Below are positions 40,428-51,539 of a DNA stretch of 64,000 nucleotides, one piece after another. Every line of letters starts with the position of its first letter. The first letter of the stretch is position 1. Both the position numbers and the translations under genes were made by a program. The notes beneath the pieces were generated by a model. The model had not been told where the DNA came from, made no database searches, and was given only the letters and a program-made list of their open reading frames with translations. The stretch covers positions 7,549,001 through 7,613,000 of the forward strand of contig CM057135.1 in assembly GCA_029964075.1 (NCBI GenBank), written 5' to 3'. The DNA comes from Patiria pectinifera. Its lineage: Eukaryota > Echinodermata > Asteroidea > Valvatida > Asterinidae.

Positions 40428-42479
40428 GCTGAAGTTCAAACCCCTCCGATCAAGCCGACTGACGTCCCGCCCCCGTGCAGTGACGTCATCTCCGACACGG
40501 TCAAGCCCTTATCCTTTGCGACAGTCCTCGTACTGATGGCAACGATGGTAACCCTCCTACTGGTTCCTGTGTGCAGCTTAGGTAAACTCATTTGGCGCTC
40601 GTGCAGTGCGTCTACCGGCGACTTTGACGATGGACAGTTCAATAGTCATTTTGCGCACACAGCCATTCCTATTGGAGAAACTCCCGGACACCCCACGTCC
40701 GCCGCCATTCGGGCAACACGACCAAAACGTGCTAAAAATTCCCCTGACTCAGTGAGAAAAGAAAAGAACTGCGACTCGCCCTGTGTCCCCGATAAAGATG
40801 CAGAATCCGGTTCAAGTGCTGGATCGCAATGTGCAGAACTATCTAATCTTACTGACGAGCCAAACGACCCAGAAAGTGATGGTTCAAGTGATCGTGCCCC
40901 CATGGTCGCTAACACCGGTTCCAGTGCTGGACATCACTCATCTTGGGTTAACGGTTACACATCAGAGGAGATTGCTACAATGCAACGAGCAGACCCCGAA
41001 ATGAAAGTTGTACTTGATTGGTTGGACCAATCGCCCCAACGACCCAGTAGAGACACAGTGGCTCGCCAAAGCCCCGCAACGAGAAATCTGTGGTTGCTAT
41101 GGCAACAACTTATCTTGCAGAACGGTGTACTGTACAAACGGTGGGTGACTTCTGACAGAACGAAGTCATATCTTCAACTCGTAGTCCCCGACCAGCTAAA
41201 AAGTACTGTGTCACGCGCTACCCATGATGCCGTAACATCTGCTCATCTTGGTGTCAAGAAGACAATCACAAAGACCAAACGTCACTTCTACTGGTATAAG
41301 TTAAAGGAGTCCGTCCGTGAATGGATCAGAAAGTGTAACAAGTGTGGTGCCCGCAAAAGGCACACCAAACTCCCCGAGCTCCTCTAGAGGACTACCGAGT
41401 AGGCGCGCCTATGGACAGGCTCGTCACTGATATCTTGGGACCCCTTCCCGTATCAGAGCGAGGAAACAAGTACGTACATCCTACTTGTTGGCGACCAGTT
41501 CACAAGATGGATGGAAGCCTACCCGATCCCCGACCAAACGGCAGAGACAGTAGCCCACAAGGTAGTTTACGAGTTCATTTCCCGATATGGTGCTCCACTT
41601 GACATTCACTCCGATCAGGGTCGAACCTATGAATCGAAATTGTTTCAGCAAGTCTGCAAACTTTTGGAGATTCACAAAACTAGAACGTCTCCCTACCATC
41701 CTTCAGCGAACGGTCAGGCTGAGCGGTTTAACCAAGTGCTGGTTAACATGATTTCAGCCTACATTGACGAGAACCAACGAAATTGGGACGTTCACCTGCC
41801 GCTGCTCACTTCAGCCTACAGAAGTTGCCAGCATGAAACCACAGGGTACACACCAAACATGCTCATGTTCGGTCGTGAAACCCATACCCCTATCGAACTT
41901 GTGCTTGGCGGCCCAGCTACGGACGAAGAGTCACATGATGAATGTGACTATGTCAGTTCACTAAGGAAGCGGGTGGAGACAATTCATCACCTTGTACGTG
42001 AACACCTTGGGCAGTCAGCTACTCGTCAGAAAAGGGACCATGATGCTCGTGTATCCCAAAATAACTACACCGTTGGTGATTTGGTGTACATGAGAGACAG
42101 CACTAAAACTGTTGGGTTGTCCCCTAAACTGAAACAAGCAAAGTGGAAAGGACCATGCATCGTTCAGAAGAAACTCAGTGACTTGCTGTTTGAGATCCGG
42201 TCAAAGCAACGGGGGAAAACCAAAATCCTCCACCATGACCGACTGAAACAGTTCCACAGCGATGATGTCCCCAAATGGATGACGGACTTGCAAAAGACTT
42301 TGCGCTTACACTGTCATCCGCCTGAGACACCGTCCATTCCTTCGACAGCCCAGAAAAACAGCCCAGAACTACCTGTTGCAGTCAACGCTCCCCCCACAAA
42401 AACTGCAACGAACACTCCCCCTAGCCGCCGAAGTTCTTGCACTAGGCGTACACCAGCGAGATTTGTAGATATCGACTAG
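40428..42479 (+). pseudogene. Gypsy integrase, two compensating frameshifts
   Basis: The frame opens at about 40392. An unusual hydrophobic stretch (SFATVLVLMATMVTLLLVPV, about 40512-40575) precedes a low-complexity acidic/basic linker. Then HHCC zinc domain (ATHDAVTSAHLGVKKTI, WIRKCNKCGARK), catalytic core with all three acids (RLVTDILGPLP; IHSDQGRTYES; SANGQAERFNQVL) and a C-terminal GPY-like part (VGLSPKLKQAKWKGPCIV). Near 41375-41390 the frame shifts by one, and it shifts back near 41475, so about 35 codons are read in another frame. Integrase inserts the cDNA in the nucleus. Confidence 0.9.
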
Positions 42480-42969
42480 CCCCCTGTCTGTCCGATTTCT
42501 GTTGACCCCGCTAAGGTCAGGAATGCGGAAGTAAACAATGCAGTGACCGTCCATTCATAAATCTGGATGCAACAGCTGTGTTTGCGATCACATGTTCCTT
42601 CCTCCATGGTGTGTCTAACCAAGGACATTGTCGCTGACACTCGAAGAACTCGAACAGCGTACTCTTGTTTGTTGATGTTATTTTCCTTCTTGTATTTTCC
42701 GAATTAGTAGTTTTTAGTCTCCGTAGAATTTAGTTTTATTACAAGTAGATTAGATACAAAACATAAAAAAGTGACAGTCACCACGAACTCTAAAAGAACT
42801 CTAGACTTTGCTCAACGAATTATGCTGTGCCCTGCGTAATTCGTGTTTTTTTTGTGTTCACTATTCTACCTCGATCTGAACTCATGAATTGGAGTTTCTA
42901 CGAGCCAACTTCAAATAATTGTATTGACTCTAATGTTTTCCTCTTGGTTACAACGAGGACGTTGTAAAA
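42480..42969 (+). other. Gypsy 3' untranslated region
   Basis: No ORF between the integrase stop and the polypurine tract. Confidence 0.7.
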
Positions 42970-42985
42970 ACTTGAGGGGGAATAG
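42970..42985 (+). promoter_or_regulatory. Polypurine tract next to 3' LTR
   Basis: CTTGAGGGGGAATAG just before TGTTACG; primes plus-strand DNA synthesis in LTR elements. Confidence 0.65.
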
Positions 42986-43143
42986 TGTTACGAACCCAGA
43001 ATGCTTGATTATGGAAATCTAGCGCCCTCTGGATTCACTCTGTCCATGAAGTACATAATCTTCTTGTTGTCTTTTATAGTTCCTGTATTTTACCCATTTA
43101 TCGTAAAGTGCCAACTTGCACTTTTATTCCCAGGGTCTCTTAC
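42986..43143 (+). repeat. 3' LTR of Gypsy element, left piece
   Basis: Matches 34786-34943 nearly base for base, then is interrupted by the P-like transposon; LTR resumes at 51752. Confidence 0.93.
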
Positions 43144-43177
43144 CATGGAGGGATAAGAACACATGGAGTTTGAACGG
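43144..43177 (+). repeat. Left TIR of P-like transposon
   Basis: Begins CATGGAGGGATAAGAACACA; the word CATGGAG occurs twice within it (also at its 19th base). Confidence 0.92.
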
Positions 43178-44574
43178 CCCGCCAAGCCCCACAGGGTATT
43201 TACTGACCAATTAGCGACCCAGGCTGACCAGTGGTAAAGGCATGGAGGCCTCCCGCTGCGCGCTCACTGACCGACAGATTTACGACCGCGATAAGATCCT
43301 TTGTGCACAGGGTTGGCTGCCGCGAGTGCATGCACAGTGGAGGAACGAATCGCTCGTTGTCACTGGAGTAAATAAACCTAAACACACGAATAGAACACGT
43401 TTCGCATGCGCAGTGACCCAGTGTCAGTATACCTCATGCGCGATTTTCTTCAGCGAATTCCTCTCGAAAAGCGAAAAATTTTGGTGTTTCGTTCGCCAAA
43501 ATCGGACTTTCCGATGGTAAGATACATTCGTTGTTGCCTCTAGAATATATGGCATATTTCATATATTATGATTTCATATTTTGACGATTTTAGGGGCTTT
43601 CCAGTGGTCGGCAGTTGATGTAAACATGACGATTTCGTTCGTTGGGCTTTTCTTTGTCCGTTCGTGTGTTCCATTTCAGTGTCCAGTTTGTTCCACAAAT
43701 TTTTTCGGGGATCGTTTTTTGTTGTTTTTTTCTTTCAGAAACGATCATGAACGGTGAGATACGAATCTTCGTTACTTATTGCGTTCATTTTAATAGAATT
43801 TCAAGACTTATTTTTTTGTGAATTCTGAATTCTTTTGACATTTTGTTGGACATCAACTTTCATCATGTTCAAGAAATATATTTTTGAGGATTCTTCGTAA
43901 ATCTCAAGCCATTATTATTCGTGTTATGGTATTTTAGGATTGAATGTTTATTCATTCTTGAAAAAGTTACATATATTTGTGGAGTCACTTAATTTGAAAT
44001 GCTTCCAGTAGAGCTGTTTTTTTTTAACATATTTATTTTTCACAATTTTTTACATTTGATTTATCATGTTTTTGACTTGACTTTTTATAATTTGAAATTT
44101 TTTTTTAATTATTTTTTTTAGGACAATAACAAGTAAAAAAAAAGTTGTGGCAGGCAATAATGACTGATTGATCGTCAAGTAGAAATCTGTCTCAATGTTG
44201 CACTTGCAGACCAACTTAATTTTCAGTGATAAAAATAAGCTAAACAATGTAAGGCCTAAACAAGTTATAAACTAATAAAAAAAGAGCTTTGCTAAAAAAA
44301 AAAAGGAACTAGTTTTTCATTCTAATTTTCCGCTGGATATTTTGCCTTTTTTTTGCGGGGGGGGGGTTCAATTTTTCAAAACTTTTATTTAAATTAAATT
44401 TGTTGGGTTGGGCATTCCTCCATGGTTTGGGAGGCCTTCCAAGTATTTTATACTATTATGCATGGAAGAAAATTAAGTTAAAATGGTGAACACTGATTAA
44501 GAATAAGAGTAGGCAAATTTATTGTGTTTTTGGACATTAAGAAAAAAACTGTTCTCTCTTTCTCTAGATAATCG
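43178..44574 (+). other. 5' non-coding region of P-like transposon
   Basis: CpG-rich near the TIR (CCGCGAGTGCATGC, TTACGACCGCG, words repeated inside the right end), then AT-rich. Possible untranslated exon ends with consensus donors near 43517 (GATG/GTAAGA) and 43752 (AACG/GTGAGA). TTCTCTAG before 44568 is a good acceptor, so the transposase probably has a 5' leader exon. Confidence 0.5.
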
Positions 44575-46439
44575 ATGAAGATGCCACAACACAGGCAGTG
44601 TTTGCAAGGTATCTGCAGATTGTGCGGTGCGGAGAGGTCCATTGAAAAAGGTCGCCGTCCAATACAGAAGGAGAAATTGTCTGCAAATATTGTGGCTGCT
44701 TTGGGTATTTCCGTTGCTGATGACATACAAGATGTCCATCCCCCGTTTGTCTGCAAGGTTTGTGAGGGAAAGCTCAAGAGATGGTGGGTGCAGGTCAAGC
44801 ACAAAAAGATGAAAGCGTTGTGCTACATTACTCCGGTCACCTTTGAGAGAAGTAGTTGCGATACATGTATGTTTACAGGGGATGCACAAGAAGAATTGTC
44901 CATGGCTGATGTGGAAGTAGCAGCAAAAGATGTCGGTTTGGTCACGTGGCAAGGTCCGGGATGCCTGCAGATCATGAAAATGTCAACATCAACCTGCCGC
45001 CCTGTGGTTTATTTAACCATTTTCCCAAATTCCAGATGGGATCTTGTCATAAGTGGTGTTTGTATTGCCCGTGAGGATCATGCTTGCCTGGAGTTTGGGG
45101 AGAGTTTGAGTCAAGAAGATGTCCGCCGAATGCTCAAAGACATAAGCAGCAAGTATGTCTGTGTCGGAAACCAGGATTTCCCTGCGTTGGTAGAGGCGGA
45201 AAAAGGAGGGAATGGCCAAATTCCAGTGAACATCACCCTGCAAGACTCCTATGTGACTCCTATGTTGAAGGGACAATAAGGCACAGGAAATGCAGATTTC
45301 TAATTCAAGAGGAGGGCAGATGTACTGTCTGCCAGGTACACCGAAGCGACCTCATGGCCAAAAATAGCAAGATTAAGTCCAAGAGCAACCAGGCCATTTC
45401 TGCCTCCTCATCCATGCCAAACAAACACATGACGAAGAAGCAGTTGAAGGATAAAGTGACTCTCCTTCAGACTCAAAGAAGAACTTTGAAACGACGAGTA
45501 AATGTACTTCAGGACAAGGTGTCAGATATGCTGCATAAGGAATGTGTGGATCTCAGTAGCGAACAAGATGAGGCTTTGCGGGAAGCTGTGGTAACTTCAA
45601 ATGATGAGATGGAGGGCATTCTCCGGCCAAATTCCCCAGCATATCTTCTATGGGCCCAGCAAAGAGAGTCCGCGCTGAAGGGGAAACAGATGAGATGGCA
45701 CCCCACCATTATCCGGTGGTGTATCGCTCTTCAGAGCAAATCATCTGCTGCCTACAATCTTCTGCGGCAAACCAAATTTCTCAGGCTCCCACACCCGTCA
45801 ACACTTCATCCGTACACCCATTTTGCTGACCCTGTCACTGGTTTTAGTCCAGCTATGTTGGAGAGGATAGTTTCTGACCACAACATCTCATCCTGTGAAG
45901 AGTACGAGAAGAATATTTCAGTTCTGTTTGATGAAATGAAAATCAAGGCAGGACTGGGCTTTTCTGTCAGGTCAGGCAAAGTTATCGGCTTTACAGATGT
46001 AGGCAGCATCGCCAACGAGATTGCTAACTTTGAGAGGAGATGCCGAGGGGAAAAACAGGCACCAGCATCCCATGTCTTGGTTTTGATGGTCAGGGGGATT
46101 TTCAGCAATCTTCATGCTGCGGTTGCATATTATCCAACTATCGGTGCCACTAGTAACCAGCTGTGCTCAATTCTCTGGGAGGCTATCTTCTTCCTCGAAG
46201 TTGCAGGCTTCAAAGTGCGGGCTCTTGTCTCTGACGGTGCCTCGTCAAACAGGAAATTCTACAGGTTGCACGATGAAGACCGCCATACAGATGGAGTCCC
46301 TGTTCATTCCTGCACACACCCCTTTGACCCAACCCAGTCTCGCCAACTCTTCTTCATTTGTGATGTCCCCCATCTGATCAAGACAACCCGCAACAACCTG
46401 GAAAATTCAGGCTACCACAACAAGACCAAGACATTGATG
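44575..46439 (+). CDS. P-like transposase exon 1
   Basis: Start MKMPQHRQCLQG; ends at ...TKTLM before GTAAGT. The frame is open to 45279, then after the 11-bp duplication continues in the next frame. First catalytic acid candidate in VSDGASSN (about 46231-46254). Confidence 0.85.
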
Positions 46440-46645
46440 GTAAGTTGTTTTTTTTTTATTTTTGTATTGCAACGCTAGTCAACCCAAAGTCACCTGTCAT
46501 TGTGATATGTCTATATAAATTTGGAGTGACCAGTATGGAAATATAGACTGGTTTCTTTAATAATAACCTACATGTATATATTTTGAAACCTTAAAAAAAA
46601 CTTCCTTCAAAATAACTTTATTGAATTTCTTTCCCAATGCTGTAG

Positions 46646-46807
46646 TTCAACAAACAAGCTGTTTCGTGGGTGCAGTTACTTCAGCTGTATGAATGGGACG
46701 TTGGTGTGGATCGACAGTCACCTGGCTTGCGACATCTCCCTAAGCTGACCCATGAACATCTCCACCTTACACCATCATTGAGGATGCGAGTCTACTTGGC
46801 TGCTCAG
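46646..46807 (+). CDS. P-like transposase exon 2
   Basis: TGTAG before, GTACAC after. Encodes FNKQAVSWVQLLQLYEWD, then GLRHLPKLTHEHLHLTPSL and RMRVYLAAQ, typical of the GTP-binding/insertion part of P transposases. Confidence 0.85.
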
Positions 46808-47057
46808 GTACACATAACTGAATGGGTTGCGGGCCGGTTAAAGTTTTGATCATAATCCTGCTGGTCAATTGAAAATTCTCAATGCTGCATTTAAGTGTAC
46901 ATGTATAAATGTTAAAGATGTCTCGCAGTCCAAACAAATATTAGGATTTGTTTGGAGTGACAGTGTAACTCTCTCTTCTCCTTTTTCCTTTGTATAGGTC
47001 TACATTGCCCTTTTAAAAAATAATTCAAACTCCTTTTCCTTTTTTTTCCATCTGTAG

Positions 47058-47246
47058 ATCATGAGTACCTCTGTAGCGAATGCGCTGGAGACAGAGAAGA
47101 AACCTGGGACAGAGTCATTGGTAAAGTTTATTCAAATGTTTGACCAATTCTTTGACTGTCTGAACGTTTCGAATACCTACAAGGGTACCTGCCTCAGGAA
47201 GCCAGCTTTGGAACCCTACAGATCCACTGAAGACTGGAGATTTGAG
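47058..47246 (+). CDS. P-like transposase exon 3
   Basis: CTGTAG before, GTATGG after. Encodes IMSTSVANALETEKKPG, then LVKFIQMFDQFFDCLNVSN and EPYRSTEDWRFE. Confidence 0.85.
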
Positions 47247-47481
47247 GTATGGAGACAACATAAATAATGAAGGCAACATAAATCATGAAGACAAAGTCAT
47301 ATAGCGTACCGAAGTGTGACATCTTGTTAGTAATTCATTTCAAATCGAAAAAATACACCATCTAACAAATGAATTGTATGTAACAGAGATTGACATTTCC
47401 ATTAATTGCAGGCAAGAGGAGATCCCAACCTTTAAATTAGTGTAAATCATAATTTGTTTGTTTCTTGTCTTTATTGAACAG

Positions 47482-47611
47482 TGGCTCAAGAAGGACTTTC
47501 TTGGTTTTCTGAAGGATTGGAACGACGAGGCTGAATCCCAGGATTTAGAACCGGCAGCCAAGCTGAAAATGTGTCTCAGCAGGGAAACACAGGAAGGCCT
47601 CAAGATCACAG
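47482..47611 (+). CDS. P-like transposase exon 4
   Basis: AACAG before, GTGAGT after. Encodes WLKKDFLGFLKDWNDEAES, then CLSRETQEGLKIT. Confidence 0.83.
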
Positions 47612-47872
47612 GTGAGTGTTTCAAAATACATGTACTTTGCTCCCCTTTACAGCGAAAGTTTAACAAGATACAATCATCCCCCATCCATGTTCTTCCCAAA
47701 AGAAAGAAAAAAAATTAAGTTGACACAGGAGAAAATTACTGCCAAAATGTTTGCAAGTGTGTCAATACAATGAACATTGTAGTCCCCTACATCTTGTTTT
47801 TTTCCCTCTAAAGTACACAAAACATTTCAACTACATAAATTATTACTTTATTTAATTATTTTTTTAATTCAG

Positions 47873-48156
47873 TGTACTCCTTTGTTGAGATGGCCAAAGT
47901 TTTGCTGGAACTACCTGGCGTGACACATCTCTTAAGTGAGAAGTTCTCGCAAGATCCCATCGAAGAGTACTTCAGTAAGCAACGAGGGGCTGGAGGATGC
48001 AACGATAACCCTACCGTAGAGCAATTTGGGCACAACATGCTCGCACTCCAAGTGGCATCAACTTGCATCAAAGCATCCAAGAGGGGCAATTGTCGACTTG
48101 AAGGTCGACCGGAAGAACTTCCTTTGGATGCCACACCTCTCCCACGGAGAAAATAA
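47873..48156 (+). CDS. P-like transposase exon 5 with C-terminal DDE-family block
   Basis: TTCAG before. Encodes VYSFVEMAKVLLELPGVT, then FSQDPIEEYFSKQRGAGG and NDNPTVEQFGHNML. The QDxLExxFxxxR-GxNDNP block is a hallmark of P transposases. Ends PRRK and TAA. Confidence 0.88.
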
Positions 48157-49559
48157 ATATTCAAGATAGAGGGCAATGCATGTACATATGTAAAGATACT
48201 GATTGAAATGAGGGAATGTTGCTACATTGATTTTAATTTACAGTGGTCACTCTTCATTGAAGGAAAAAGGGAATTATTCTCAGTATAAGGCTATACATGT
48301 GCTAACTAAAAACCAAAATTCAGGAATTGACATGGGGAACATTATGTTTCTTTCATATTTTTTATTTCAATACATGTACTTAAGTCCCATCATAGCTTCA
48401 GTCAATAATACAGCATTTCTGCTACTAAAATAGGGCTAACAAAACATGATGTAGTACAAAATGAAAGAAATAGTAAATGCACATGTAAAGCTGTCACATG
48501 TAAAAGCTGTGTATGAGATCATATAAGGAAATGAGTGTTTACATGGCAATATGGGCACAAAGGAATGTGTTTATGCAATATCCTTATTGATTTGAAACTG
48601 AAGCAATTATCAATTAAGAGGTAGTAGAAAAATATACATTTACAAAACTTTAATTGTATTCGTTTTCATTTTTGGTGACCTTTAATAATCTATTAAATCT
48701 AGTTTAAACCTCGGTATTACAGTCATTAGATGAGGTTATTTACGAGAGACGGAATAGGCCCAAGTGCCAAACTTCAGTGCCATATTTAAGACATATTGCA
48801 TAATTACTGAAGTCCAGGATGTACATGAACATGTATATCGTTTATGATATATCCAAGTATATGTACATGTATGTATTTTAGAAGCATTTTTGATGGAATA
48901 TTGTATACGTGTGTGCTCAAGTCAAGATAAATTTTCATTGCAGATACTTTTACAATAAGTGCATCAAAACTTCAAAATCTGTATGAAGAAAAAATGTATG
49001 CAATAATCTAGTGAAAACAACTCAGGCACTCTATTTCAGAATCATTTTTGATGTATGTACGTTGTATACATAATACAGGTGTGCTCGAAAAATTTCACTG
49101 GAGCTACTTTTTACAATAAGTGCGTCAAAACTTTGAAATCTGTCTTGTTTATTAAGAAAAACTGTATGCAATACCATAATAAAAAGGAACTTGGGCACTC
49201 TTTGATAATCTTCAATTACAAATACATGCATAAAATGTACTTAAAACATTAATCCTCCCTTTTTATTTCTTAAAATTTCAAATGCACATGTATGCTTTTA
49301 GATTCTGAATCAGATGCATGCAGACTTCCAAGCTAGATGCCTGAATTTCATCTAAACAACCAAGAGGGATATGTGAAAACAGTACATTTTCACTGTTTAT
49401 CTATGCTTTCATTATGTTAACAATACTTTTGGTGTCCTTAATTCTTTATGCCAAATGCATGTACATGTATATTGATTCAGGAGTCAACATTCACATTTTG
49501 TAGGTCTTTACGCAGTGCTTTTTCTGCTTTTTTTGATACCTTGGCTCCAGATGCTTTTT
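48157..49559. other. Region between the two convergent genes, with a tandem duplication
   Basis: AT-rich. 48870-49030 and 49031-49215 are diverged copies of one ~160-bp unit (AGAA(T/G)CATTTTTGATG, GTGTGCTC, TTTACAATAAGTGC, ACTGTATGCAATA, GGCACTCT). No ORF. 3' ends of both transcripts should fall here. Confidence 0.65.
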
Positions 49560-50520
49560 TCAAATTAGATATACATTTATGAAGGATTTACTTCTGATTT
49601 TAATCCACTTCTTTACAATCATGGCAAGTAGTTTAGTTGAGTTATCCCCAGTTATTTTGCCCTTAGTTAGCGTGCACCAGTAATATTGAACTCTCGTGTG
49701 GTTACACATCTTTTCAATTAGCACGCTCTGTATGTCTACTCCAGGAAAGTTGTCCAAATTACTTGTCGTTAAATATGATCTGGTTTCATTTTCCATAGTC
49801 CGAAAAAGCAAAAAAAACTGTGTCGGAAACATGAAACAAACCTCTATTTTGAACTCGAATCCAGTGGTTTGTGTACTCAAGAAAGGTTTTAGCGGTATCA
49901 GTTGCGCAGACCTGCCAGGTTTTAAGAAATTTACAATAAATTACAGCAGTATCATTTTTCAACTTTTTATATCGGTTGTTGAGTGAGTAAGGTATATAGC
50001 CAGCAACATACCTAAGAACATTTTCTTCTTCATGTGATATCGGTGTAGTTTCACATTTAGTTTCTTCAGGCAAGTCAGCTTTGTTGCGTTCTTCAATCAA
50101 TAAATGAAAAAGAGACTGCACTAAATACTGGTAAACCATAAGTGTGCCTTGACCTTCATTGTGAATGTTCAAGGAAGACAAGAAGTTGTTCCAGGTTTGT
50201 TGACTATTCAACCTAAACTGAATAAATGCCCGCCACATTAGGTCACTTCCCTCTGGCTTGAGACTCTTAGTGTCCCCTGCAGTAACAACAAGCCAGAGTG
50301 CACCAACGGTTGCCGAGCAGAAGTCATCCAATTCTTGACAGTCACTGATGCCGATTAACTGCAGAACTAGTCCCATCATGCAGAGAGCTAGGGGGTAGCT
50401 TGCGCTGATCACAGGGTGCTCCTTCATCTGCTGGAGACTATTCGTCACATACCTTGTTGCGTTCCCAACGGCATCCTCCCTCGTGAATTTTGCCTGTGGT
50501 CTTTTGACAGCTGTAATTAA
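49560..50520 (-). CDS. PHD-finger gene exon 3, unknown C-terminal domain, homopolymer frameshift
   Basis: Acceptor TTACAG. Starts AVKRPQAKFTREDAVGNATR. The LRYVAGYIP-type motif followed by a helical W-rich stretch resembles domains seen in transposon-borne proteins, but I cannot name it. Frame changes at an A8/T8 run near 49808-49820. Confidence 0.7.
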
Positions 50521-51539
50521 CATGGAATTGATAATTAAGTCTTGTAAAATGTTTACTACTTGCGTCTAATATCACAAAGACAATCTAGTTTTTTTATCAC
50601 TTGAAAATCTACTTAATACATTTGGCCTATAATTGTTTAAGTTCAGGTTTATAGAACTACCCAAAATGAAGGAATGGAAGGATCCAACTTTTTAAACAGT
50701 AGGTCTAATTAAAATCAAGATTCTTGAGACCTTCAAAGTTCAATTTAAGAGCAAGGAATCCATCGTTTTACACAAACAAAATTAAAAAGTGTTTTATTGT
50801 CTTGAAAAGGGAATTACATACCAGGCTTACGAGATTTCTTTTTTGCTGTTTTCTTGGCTGGGTCGGCTGCACTGGCTTCAGCTTTCTTGGCAGCCTTTCC
50901 TTTGCCTTTGCCTTTGGACTTGCTTTCTGAGAGTGTGCTCTGGCTTGTGCTTGGCAACACTGGCGTGACTGGTAAAACTGGAAGACTTGAGGGAGATCCA
51001 TCTGCTAAAGCTGCTGACATGGCTGAAGAAAATAAAAGAAAATGAAAAATGAGGTAATAGACCTAAGCAAAAACAAAAAATTATACTTGCCCCAGCAAAA
51101 ACAAAAGCCAGAAAAAAAAAATCTTGTACAAAAAAAAAAAATTATTTTAAAAATAAATAGGCCTAAATAATGTTTGTATTTAAATTATTAGTAAAACTCT
51201 TATACCCTTGTTGTTGCTCATGTACTTACCAGTAGCAGTATTTGATGGTCCAGGGCTTTCAGGGCGACACCGTTCACAAACCCATGAAAACTCTAGGATT
51301 GTCTCCGAACAAAGCCCGGCGCAGACGTAATGCCACCACACGATCGCACACTGATCGTCATCGCACGCGATCATCTCCGTTGTGGATGGTTTACCACACA
51401 CACAGTATTGACGACCGCCATCTTCTGTATCGGAACTCTCATCCGAAAGTTCGCTAGGGTTAATACTTTCTTCGCAAAAGTCGCTAATGTCGCTCAAATC
51501 AGAACCAGTAACAAAATCATCCTTTCCGTACGACGCCAT
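49560..51539 (-). CDS. PHD-finger accessory gene of the P-like transposon (three exons)
   Basis: Exon 1 51539-51230, exon 2 51022-50822, exon 3 from 50520; GT-AG borders (GTAAGT, GTATGT) and phases fit without a stop. Residues 1-44 are acidic (SDLSDISDFCEESINPS). Residues 45-92 are a PHD finger of the ING type: YCVCGKPSTTEMIACDDDQC, WWHYVC, WVCERC. Exon 2 encodes an S/P then K/A-rich basic linker (SKGKGKGKAAKKAEAS). Exon 3 encodes about 245 residues (PLALCMMGLVLQLIGISDC; EEENVLRYVAGYIPYSL; HWIRVQNRGLFHVSDTV) and then hits a TGA at 49786 because an A8 run (plus strand, near 49812) shifts the frame; the next frame continues ENETRSYLTTSNLDNFPG to IKIRSKSFINVYLI (49560). I recognise the PHD but not the C-terminal family. 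Predicted role: chromatin-reading partner of the transposase. Confidence 0.82.
50822..51022 (-). CDS. PHD-finger gene exon 2, basic linker
   Basis: Acceptor TTCTTCAG and donor GTATGT. Encodes MSAALADGSPSSLPVLPVT, then KSKGKGKGKAAKKAEASA and KKSRKP; positively charged, likely disordered and DNA- or nuclear-import-related. Confidence 0.8.
51230..51539 (-). CDS. PHD-finger gene exon 1
   Basis: ATG 51539 (MASYGKDDFVTGSDLSD), about 170 bp inside the right TIR. Contains the complete PHD: Y before the first cysteine, M and W of the aromatic cage, and the Cys4-His-Cys3 ligands are all present. Ends ...SNTAT before GTAAGT. Confidence 0.88.

Larger units (their letters stand above)
44575..48156 (+). 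pseudogene. P-type transposase with RAG1-like N-terminal zinc module (five exons, one frame lesion)
   Basis: Exons 44575-46439, 46646-46807, 47058-47246, 47482-47611 and 47873-48156, all with GT-AG borders and compatible phases. N-terminal module: GICRLCGAER, ALGISVADDIQDVHPPF, VCKVCEGKLKRW, SSCDTC, the cysteine/VHP layout of the RAG1 N-terminus. Then a second Cys cluster (RKCRFLIQEEGRCTVCQVH), a coiled coil (KKQLKDKVTLLQTQRRTLKR), and a P-element/THAP9-type catalytic region (VRALVSDGASSNRKFYR; FFICDVPHLIKTTRNNL; QDPIEEYFSKQRGAGGCNDN). An 11-bp tandem duplication (45244-45265) breaks the frame in exon 1; it is the only lesion I see. No THAP domain is present: the zinc module takes its place. 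Expected to cut and join the element ends. Confidence 0.88.

Noticed and set aside
42500..43143. Envelope-like gene in the Gypsy element
   Set aside because: After the integrase stop no ORF of useful length precedes the polypurine tract.
44478..44952. Minus-strand ORFs opposite the P-like transposase N-terminus
   Set aside because: Overlap the zinc-module exon in antisense and carry no recognisable motif.
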